Below, one piece after another: positions 5,141 to 5,615 of a DNA stretch of 5,615 bases (position 1 is the stretch's first letter; every line of letters begins with the position of its first letter). The notes beneath the pieces were generated by a model. That model did not search any database. It was not told the DNA's origin and worked only from the letters and a program-made list of their open reading frames with translations. A program made the translations under genes and the position numbers. The stretch covers positions 6,781 through 12,395 of the forward strand of contig JAPLWR010000089.1 in NCBI GenBank assembly GCA_026396495.1. Direction: 5' to 3'. The stretch comes from Candidatus Magasanikiibacteriota bacterium (GTDB lineage Bacteria > Patescibacteriota > Patescibacteriia > Magasanikbacterales > UBA10003).

Positions 5141-5615
5141 TTAAACTTTCAAATACTTTCTCATAGCCAAACTGGCGGAGACAAAACTTAGGACAATCAA
5201 CCCTACCAATTCAGCGCCAAAGAAAATCAAGAAGTTTTGGTCAAAATAATTTCTTAAAGAAAACCCGCTTCCTTCAAAAAACTTAAATAAATAAGGATCC
5301 ACAAAATAAATTACGCCATAAATCAAACCTAAATTAATCCCCCAGGCCAACAAACTGACAAAAAACATCTCTACTAAAAAGGGCCAACGGACAAAGGAAT
5401 TAGTGGCACCCACCAACTTCATAATCCCAATCTCCTCCCCATGCATGATAATACTCAAGCGGATTACATTAAAGATAATTAAAAACGCGACAATTGTCAA
5501 GATCAAGCCTAAAATTATACCCACTTGTTGAGTTTTAGAGGTAATCAGCCCAATTTTTTGAATTACTGGCCCATGATCATCAAAAGTCTTATTCTCAATC
5601 AAAGCATTAAATTCC
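5141..5615 (-). CDS. ftsX: Cell-division ABC transporter permease FtsX, C-terminal part (cut by window edge)
   Basis: FtsX pairs with the ATPase FtsE at the division site and, from outside the membrane, controls peptidoglycan hydrolases. About 157 C-terminal residues are visible, roughly half of a normal FtsX, and the frame stays open through the right edge (EFNALIENKTF). Three membrane helices are seen: VGIILGLILTIVAFLIIFNV, FLVEMFFVSLLAWGINLGLI and FFGAELVGLIVLSFVSASLA. Between the first two lies the cytoplasmic hallmark of the family, HGEEIGIMKLVGATNSFVRW. The part entering from the edge belongs to the extracytoplasmic loop. TTG 5602 is only an internal Leu codon, not a start. The stop at 5141-5143 is followed 6 bp later by the tRNA-Gln. 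ftsE would be expected upstream, beyond the window. Confidence 0.92.
   Translation of the reverse strand, partial: EFNALIENKTFDDHGPVIQKIGLITSKTQQVGIILGLILTIVAFLIIFNVIRLSIIMHGEEIGIMKLVGATNSFVRWPFLVEMFFVSLLAWGINLGLIYGVIYFVDPYLFKFFEGSGFSLRNYFDQNFLIFFGAELVGLIVLSFVSASLAMRKYLKV

Noticed and set aside
5600..5602. TTG 5602 as the start of a short complete membrane protein
   Set aside because: The frame is open to the window edge and the product is clearly the C-terminal half of FtsX.

Overview
The window is AT-rich (about one third GC by eye) and tightly packed, with no mobile element, CRISPR array or rRNA. The gene set suggests a small-genome bacterium of the Candidate Phyla Radiation (Patescibacteria) type. 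It includes a MacA/HlyD-like adaptor with a long extra helical insert, an ECF sigma factor with a 3-TM partner protein, an AlkD-type glycosylase, a Gre factor, a DUF6629 membrane protein and FtsX. The tRNA has no encoded CCA, and none of the six visible gene starts has a Shine-Dalgarno sequence. The lineage call is inference from family resemblance; no marker gene in the window settles it.

Minus-strand block, about 3739 down to 1. The genes run in order: AlkD-like DNA glycosylase, ECF sigma factor, 3-TM membrane protein (candidate anti-sigma factor) and a MacA/HlyD-type efflux adaptor that continues off the left edge. Gaps are 22 bp, a 14-bp overlap and 13 bp, so this looks like one operon linking DNA-damage repair, an envelope-stress-type regulator pair and an export pump. 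The adaptor gene is broken: its reading frame shifts near 1360, just where about eight residues of the first lipoyl half-domain are missing. This fits a deletion of about 26 bp, either real or an assembly error. Apart from that point the remaining 450-odd codons are fully open.

Plus-strand block, 3801 to 4950. A Gre-type transcript cleavage factor is followed after 7 bp by a DUF6629 multi-spanning membrane protein. The divergent 3740-3800 spacer holds a good sigma-70-like promoter placed so close to the Gre start codon that its mRNA would be leaderless or nearly so. The DUF6629 gene contains a perfect 26-bp palindrome.

Right end, minus strand. The 3' half of ftsX (cell-division ABC permease) enters from the right edge, and a tRNA-Gln(UUG) starts only 6 bp after its stop codon, suggesting co-transcription. 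The tRNA and the DUF6629 gene converge on an A/T-tract spacer (4951-5063) that may hold a weak bidirectional terminator.

I see no wholly new system. The points most worth a second look are the disrupted adaptor gene, the perfect palindrome, the repair/sigma/anti-sigma/efflux operon, and the consistent absence of Shine-Dalgarno sites.
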